A program made the position numbers and the translations under genes. From the NCBI GenBank assembly GCA_945886995.1, contig CAMCZJ010000131.1, forward strand, positions 1-8,574: a DNA stretch of 8,574 nucleotides. The letters are read 5' to 3'. Shown here piece by piece: positions 6,545 through 8,574 of the stretch (positions within the stretch are counted from its first letter, which is position 1; each line of letters begins with the position of its first letter). This stretch comes from Asaia bogorensis (GTDB lineage: Bacteria > Pseudomonadota > Alphaproteobacteria > Acetobacterales > Acetobacteraceae). The notes under the pieces are model-generated. The model did not search any database. It was not told the origin of the DNA and saw only the letters and a program-made list of their open reading frames with translations.

Positions 6545-6547
6545 AAA

Positions 6548-7537
6548 ATGAAGACCAATACCACCAATATGTCACGTCGCGGCCTGCTGGCCGCCACCGG
6601 CGCGGCGCTCGCGGCCCCAGGGCTTGCCCTGGCGCAAGGGCGCTACCCGGATCGGCCAATTCAGCTTGTGGTGCCTTGGCCCGCCGGCGGTTCAGCCGAT
6701 GCGCAGCTGCGGTCCATCTCCGAACTGGTCGGCAAGGCGCTTGGCCAGCCCATGGTGGTGCAAAACCGCCCTGGCGCTGGCGGCACGCTAGGGGTGCTGG
6801 CGGTCGCGCAACAGGCGCGGCCAGATGGCTATACGCTGACGCAGATGCATCTTTCCGTGCTGCGCCGCCCCTGGATGATGCGCACGCCCGGCTGGGACCC
6901 GATTGGCGATTTCACGCATATCATCGGCATGACCGGCTGGCTGTTCGGCACCGCCGTCAAGGCCGATAGCCAGCTGAAGTCCTGGCAGGACCTGCTGGCC
7001 TACGCCCGCGCCAATCCCGGCAGGCTGACTTATTCCACCAGCGGGATCGGCACCACCAACCATCTGGCCATGGAAAGCCTGCAGGAGATCGAAAAAATCA
7101 GCCTGACCCATGTGCCCTTCCGCGGCGCCAATGAAGGCGTCACCGCCGTACTGTCCGGCCAAGTGGATATGATCTGCGATAGCTCCACCTGGGCGCCCAA
7201 TGTGGAAGCCGGCCAAATGCGGGCGCTGGCGGTATGGAGCGCGGAACGCGCCCCGCGCTTCCCCGCCGTGCCCACCTTGAAGGAGCTTGGCTACGACATG
7301 GTCGTCGCCTCCCCCTATGGCGTGAGCGGCCCCAAAGGCATGGACCCCGGCATTGTGCGCGTGCTGCATGACGCGATGAAGGAAGCGCTGTTCAGCACAG
7401 AGAATACGCGCATCCGCAGCCAATTCGATATGCCGTTGGTGTATCAAGATACGGAAAGCTACCGCCGCTTCATTGTCGAGCGTGTCGAATACGAAAAGAC
7501 CATGGTGCGCCGCCTTGGCCTAACCCTTGATGGCTGA
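6548..7537 (+). CDS. Bug/TctC-family periplasmic substrate-binding protein
   Basis: Proteins of this family capture carboxylates or other small metabolites in the periplasm, some for TctAB-type tripartite transporters; many are orphans. The 329-residue product starts with MSRRGLLAATGAALAAPGLA (8-27), a leader with a twin-arginine-like pair (Arg10, Arg11) and likely cleavage after Ala29. Mature family motifs follow: YPDRPIQLVVPWPAGGSAD (33-51), LGQPMVVQNRPGAGGTLG (65-82), YSTSGIGTTNHLAMESL (162-178), THVPFRGANEGVTAVLSGQV (187-206), and VPTLKELGYD (241-250). The open frame reaches back to 6392, overlapping lpdA, but the strong GGGGAGGA before 6548 and the signal peptide define the true start. 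No tctA or tctB is in the window. The gene sits on the opposite strand between sucB and lpdA, splitting a usual cluster. The ligand cannot be told; export by Tat rather than Sec is likely but unproven. Confidence 0.93.
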   Translation: MKTNTTNMSRRGLLAATGAALAAPGLALAQGRYPDRPIQLVVPWPAGGSADAQLRSISELVGKALGQPMVVQNRPGAGGTLGVLAVAQQARPDGYTLTQMHLSVLRRPWMMRTPGWDPIGDFTHIIGMTGWLFGTAVKADSQLKSWQDLLAYARANPGRLTYSTSGIGTTNHLAMESLQEIEKISLTHVPFRGANEGVTAVLSGQVDMICDSSTWAPNVEAGQMRALAVWSAERAPRFPAVPTLKELGYDMVVASPYGVSGPKGMDPGIVRVLHDAMKEALFSTENTRIRSQFDMPLVYQDTESYRRFIVERVEYEKTMVRRLGLTLDG

Positions 7538-7569
7538 GGGGCGCACTAAAAATTCAAAACTAAGAACAA

Positions 7570-7590
7570 CGGGAGGGCTCTGCCCTCCCG
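7570..7590 (-). terminator. Likely intrinsic terminator of sucB (9-bp GC hairpin)
   Basis: CGGGAGGGC (7570-7578) and GCCCTCCCG (7582-7590) form a perfect nine-base-pair stem with a three-base loop. Read on the reverse strand it is followed by a U-rich run, GTTGTTCTTAGTTTTG, as expected of a terminator for sucB. On the forward strand it could also block transcripts of the receptor gene, but no U tract follows there. Confidence 0.6.
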
Positions 7591-7621
7591 CACCCACCCG
7601 CCAAGGGGCGACCCCCCTTGG
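7570..7621. repeat. Tandem GC-rich hairpin element between convergent genes
   Basis: Two stem-loops sit side by side: 7570-7590 (nine-base-pair stem) and CCAAGGGG (7601-7608) with CCCCTTGG (7614-7621), an eight-base-pair stem with a five-base loop. The joining stretch is C-rich. From memory, paired hairpins of this type (GGGCTCTGCCC followed by an AGGGGCGACCCC-like stem) recur at gene ends across Rhodospirillales and Rhodobacterales genomes. Here it fills most of the 90-base gap between the receptor gene and sucB. Confidence 0.6.
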
Positions 7622-7627
7622 ATCCCA

Positions 7628-8574
7628 TCAGATATCCAGCATCAACCGCCGGGGGTCTTCGACGCTTTCCTTCACGCGGACCAGGAAGCTGACGGCTTCC
7701 TTACCATCCACAATGCGGTGGTCATAAGACAGCGCGATATACATCATCGGGCGGATTTCGATCTTCCCAGCCACCGCCATGGGGCGATCCTGAAACTTGT
7801 GCATGCCAAGAATACCCGATTGCGGCGGGTTCAGAATGGGCGTGGACATCAGCGAACCGTAAATACCGCCATTGGTGATGGTGAAGGAACCACCCGCCAA
7901 TTCATCCAGCTTCAAGGCACCATCACGCGCGCGCTTGCCGAATTCCCCAATGCGCTTTTCGATATCGGCAAAGCCCAAAGTATCGGCATTGCGGAGCACC
8001 GGCACCACCAAGCCCGAAGGCCCGCCGACCGCAATGCCCATATGCACGAAATTCTTATAGACAATCTCATCGCCATCAATCTCGGCATTGACGGCGGGGA
8101 ATTCCTTCAGCGCGGCAATGCACGCCTTCACGAAGAAGGACATGAAGCCAAGCTTCACGCCATGCCGCTTTTCAAAGGCATCGCGATATTCTGAGCGCAG
8201 CGCCATGGCGGCTGACATATCCACCTCATTGAAGGTGGTCAGCATCGCGGCCGTATTCTGCGCTTCCTTCAAGCGGCGCGCGATGGTGGCGCGCAGGCGC
8301 GTCATCTTCACGCGTTCCTCACCCGCTTCCGGTGGGCGCGAAGCCCGCGCGGCGGGTGCAGCTGCCGGCGCGGCAGCAGGCTGGGCCAAATAGGCGAGCA
8401 CATCACCCTTGGTGATGCGCCCATCCTTGCCCGTGCCTGCACCAAGCGCGGCGGCAGAAGCGCCGGTTTCCGCAATCATCTTGGCAGCCGCCGGCATCGG
8501 CGCATGGCCGGATGCCGCAGCGGGCGCGGGCGCGGGCGCCGCAGCGGGCTTGGCAGCCGGCGCAGCGGCGGGCT
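7628..8574 (-). CDS. sucB: Dihydrolipoyllysine-residue succinyltransferase, E2 of 2-oxoglutarate dehydrogenase (N-terminus beyond window)
   Basis: E2 (also called odhB) passes the succinyl group from lipoate to CoA in the TCA cycle and forms the core of the complex. The frame stays open to the right edge, so the N-terminal lipoyl domain lies outside. Residues are numbered here from the in-frame Met at 8497, which is internal. About 25 Ala/Pro/Lys-rich linker residues precede it. An E3-binding domain follows (about 2-37, with GTGKDGRITKGDVLAYL), then a second Ala/Pro linker, then the catalytic domain from about 64. Matches to SucB include MLTTFNEVDM (85-94), FEKRHGVKLGFMSFFVKA (108-125), FTITNGGIYGSLMSTPILNP (205-224), and SYDHRIVDG (257-265) with catalytic His260 and Asp264. 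These motifs indicate the succinyltransferase rather than the acetyltransferase. The upstream partner sucA is expected just off the edge. A hairpin with a U-rich tail follows the stop. Confidence 0.96.
   Translation of the reverse strand, partial: PAAAPAAKPAAAPAPAPAAASGHAPMPAAAKMIAETGASAAALGAGTGKDGRITKGDVLAYLAQPAAAPAAAPAARASRPPEAGEERVKMTRLRATIARRLKEAQNTAAMLTTFNEVDMSAAMALRSEYRDAFEKRHGVKLGFMSFFVKACIAALKEFPAVNAEIDGDEIVYKNFVHMGIAVGGPSGLVVPVLRNADTLGFADIEKRIGEFGKRARDGALKLDELAGGSFTITNGGIYGSLMSTPILNPPQSGILGMHKFQDRPMAVAGKIEIRPMMYIALSYDHRIVDGKEAVSFLVRVKESVEDPRRLMLDI

Noticed and set aside
6392..6547. N-terminal extension of the receptor protein from ATG 6392
   Set aside because: It would overlap the lpdA start and place 52 odd residues before a signal peptide. 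GGGGAGGA directly precedes ATG 6548.
6788..7447. Reverse-strand open frame of about 219 codons inside the receptor gene
   Set aside because: The opposite frame has unmistakable Bug/TctC motifs, a signal peptide and a strong ribosome binding site. This frame is low-complexity Gly/Ala/His-rich and has no motif.
8495..8497. Met codon as the true start of the E2 protein
   Set aside because: The frame continues upstream as an Ala/Pro linker to the window edge, and the E2 family always carries an N-terminal lipoyl domain, so this Met is internal.
8510..8574. GC-rich repetitive stretch as a DNA repeat or array
   Set aside because: It encodes the Ala/Pro-rich hinge between E2 domains. The repetition is explained by protein composition, and there are no spacers as in a CRISPR array.

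Overview
The window looks like an alphaproteobacterial chromosome, most likely Acetobacteraceae or another Rhodospirillales member (Roseomonas-like). This is inferred from the high-GC coding style, the Ala/Pro-rich linker of the E2 enzyme, an orphan Bug/TctC receptor with a twin-arginine-type leader, and two repeat types that I associate from memory with alphaproteobacterial intergenic regions. No search could be run, so the placement is tentative.

Left part (1-2478): the last 35 codons of an unidentified gene are followed at once by a composite palindromic repeat (110-216). Next comes a forward gene for an N-carbamoyl-D-amino acid hydrolase (248-1210). Only two bases separate its stop from that of a reverse-strand nucleotide-sugar dehydrogenase of the UDP-N-acetylhexosamine type (1213-2478). 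A 222-base, comparatively AT-rich spacer holding short dyads follows.

Middle part (2701-4933): forward upp (uracil phosphoribosyltransferase, pyrimidine salvage) runs tail-to-tail into a reverse-strand ABC-2 polysaccharide exporter, a Wzm-like permease followed by a Wzt-like ATPase. The 3' ends of upp and the ATPase gene overlap by 52 bases. The sugar dehydrogenase and the exporter may serve the same surface polysaccharide, but no glycosyltransferase is present here.

Right part (5002-8574): reverse-strand lpdA (E3) and sucB/odhB (E2, cut by the window edge) belong to the 2-oxoglutarate dehydrogenase complex. They are separated by a forward-strand gene for a Bug-family periplasmic binding protein. 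Two GC-rich hairpins at 7570-7621 lie between the convergent ends of that gene and sucB. The sucB product carries the E3-binding domain that would dock the lpdA product.

Nearly all of the window is ordinary metabolic and transport genes. I found no CRISPR array, tRNA, rRNA, transposase or clear undescribed multi-gene system. The items most worth a second look are the composite repeat, the antiparallel overlap of upp and the ATPase gene, the receptor gene splitting sucB from lpdA, and the consensus departures in the sugar dehydrogenase.
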